DNA from: Paramecium sonneborni
Lineage: Eukaryota; Ciliophora; Oligohymenophorea; Peniculida; Parameciidae
Length of the DNA: 64,000 nt
Assembly (NCBI GenBank): GCA_905182985.1
Contig: CAJJDN010000075.1
Span: forward strand, 372,038 to 436,037
Direction: 5' to 3'
Made by a program: the position numbers and the translations under genes. Below, piece by piece: positions 63,197-64,000 of this stretch; position 1 is the first letter of the stretch; the number at the start of each line of letters is the position of its first letter. Under the pieces are notes generated by a model. That model saw only the letters and a program-made list of their open reading frames with translations, was not told the DNA's origin and did no database searches.

Positions 63197-64000
63197 TCAA
63201 TTCGTAGATTTACTTATTAATGTTGGAGTATAAATCTTCCAATAAAATGTAATTCCCAATAGCGCTCCAATCCATGGTCCAATAACAAACATTAATAAAT
63301 TAATCATCTAACTCCATCTTCCAAAATAAATTCCATAAAAAAGTTAAAGTCTAACTTATATCAAAATTCTTACCCAAATGCAGCTGCTGGATTGAATAAA
63401 CTATTGCCCATAGTTGCTGTATATCTAAAATATATTCATATATTACTATCTAGCTACAAAATATATTATACTAATGAATGCTGCTGATTAAATTTGAGTT
63501 GAAGTAATTTTTGTGTTTTCAGCTGTTTAAATTTATATAAAAGTAAAGAAAATAATGGAGCCAGCTATTTCAGACATCAAAGTACCTAGTACTTAATGAG
63601 TAGGTAATCTAATATTATAATATTAATATACGATTCATAATAAGGTAAGGTTTAACTATTCGCAAATAAAGGCATAATTAACATTCCCGCAATCAAACTT
63701 GCAAGTAATTAGGATCCAATAAAATAAATTGTTTTTTTACTATTAATAGTTCCATCTATAAATCCTATTAATGTACAAATTGGATTGAAATATCCTCCAC
63801 TTAGGCGCCCAAATAATATTAGACTTATAAAATAAATGAGAGATAATCCAAAATTATTTCTACATAATTTTGATAAATCTTTTACTCAGTTGCTAAAGCT
63901 CCATAAATTACTAGCAAAGTTCCAACAGTTTCAAAAACAACAATATTTAAGATTTAAGCAGATTCTTTTTCCTTTGAATCTTCTTAATTCACTTAAAATT
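63197..64000 (-). CDS. Aquaporin (MIP family), 5' end beyond the right edge
   Basis: Water or small-solute channel. First half-pore: FGRLSGGYFNPICTLIGFID (first NPA is NPI). Second: SLFNPAAAFG (NPA intact). Between them are ETVGTLLVIYGALATE, IYFIGSQLLASLIAGMLIMP and VLGTLMSEIAGSIIFFTFIQ. The end is GPWIGALLGITFYWKIYTPT. Introns of 26 nt near 63870, 23 nt near 63620 and others restore frame. The family's six-TM pattern is present apart from the N-terminus, which runs past 64000. NPI variants occur in some aquaporins. Substrate selectivity cannot be read from this. Confidence 0.85.

Overview
The window is almost certainly macronuclear DNA of the ciliate Paramecium. It is very AT-rich. Conserved proteins (VPS29, SmD1, SERCA, RAD23, DPM3) read correctly only if TAA and TAG are translated as glutamine and TGA is the sole stop. 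Coding regions are broken by tiny introns (mostly 20-32 nt, typically GTA...TAG). Neighbouring genes lie a few to a few hundred bases apart, on both strands. All gene calls here come from hand translation in that code with hand-placed introns, so exon edges are good for conserved genes and approximate elsewhere. Standard-code ORFs are meaningless here because they break at every glutamine. Region by region. 1-8.6 kb: a left-truncated unknown gene, DPM3 (dolichol-phosphate mannose synthase subunit), a P4-ATPase lipid flippase, a long coiled-coil protein, and a B-box/PHR protein. 8.6-18.5 kb: a coiled-coil gene sharing a 16-bp palindrome with the B-box/PHR start, SmD1, a 2-phosphoglycerate-kinase-like P-loop protein, a CFAP20-domain protein, a rhomboid-like protein lacking catalytic residues, a SPRY-like protein, a coiled-coil gene and VPS29 (retromer). 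18.5-32.4 kb: two single-N joints (20201 and 31230), each flanked by exact direct copies of about 1.2 kb. These look like unmerged contig overlaps, not biology. Between them lie a small basic protein and a 7.3-kb coiled-coil gene containing 5.7 near-identical 732-bp (244-aa) repeats. 32-45 kb: an unknown Q-rich protein, a papain-family protein with the catalytic Cys changed to Tyr, a SHIPPO/STPG microtubule-associated protein, a SPRY protein, a MYND zinc finger fused to an Aurora-like kinase, a PP2C phosphatase, two tandem EGF/TM/RING-H2 proteins, and a PARN-like deadenylase. 45-64 kb: a giant golgin-like coiled coil ending in a GRIP-like domain, a small gene, a SERCA Ca2+ pump, a PH-kinase, a decayed Aurora-like kinase pseudogene, RAD23, a PH plus Sec14 (CRAL-TRIO) lipid-transfer protein, a decayed Costars gene, and an aquaporin running off the right edge. 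There is no operon logic. The themes are those of a large ciliate cell: membrane traffic and lipid handling (flippase, retromer, golgin, Sec14, SERCA), cilia/cytoskeleton (CFAP20, SHIPPO, coiled coils), signalling (kinases, PP2C) and ubiquitin (RINGs, RAD23). I saw no CRISPR array, tRNA, rRNA or bacterial-type element. The strongest candidates for follow-up are the homogenised 732-bp repeat gene, the MYND-Aurora fusion, the two inactive-protease genes and the pseudogenes caught in decay.
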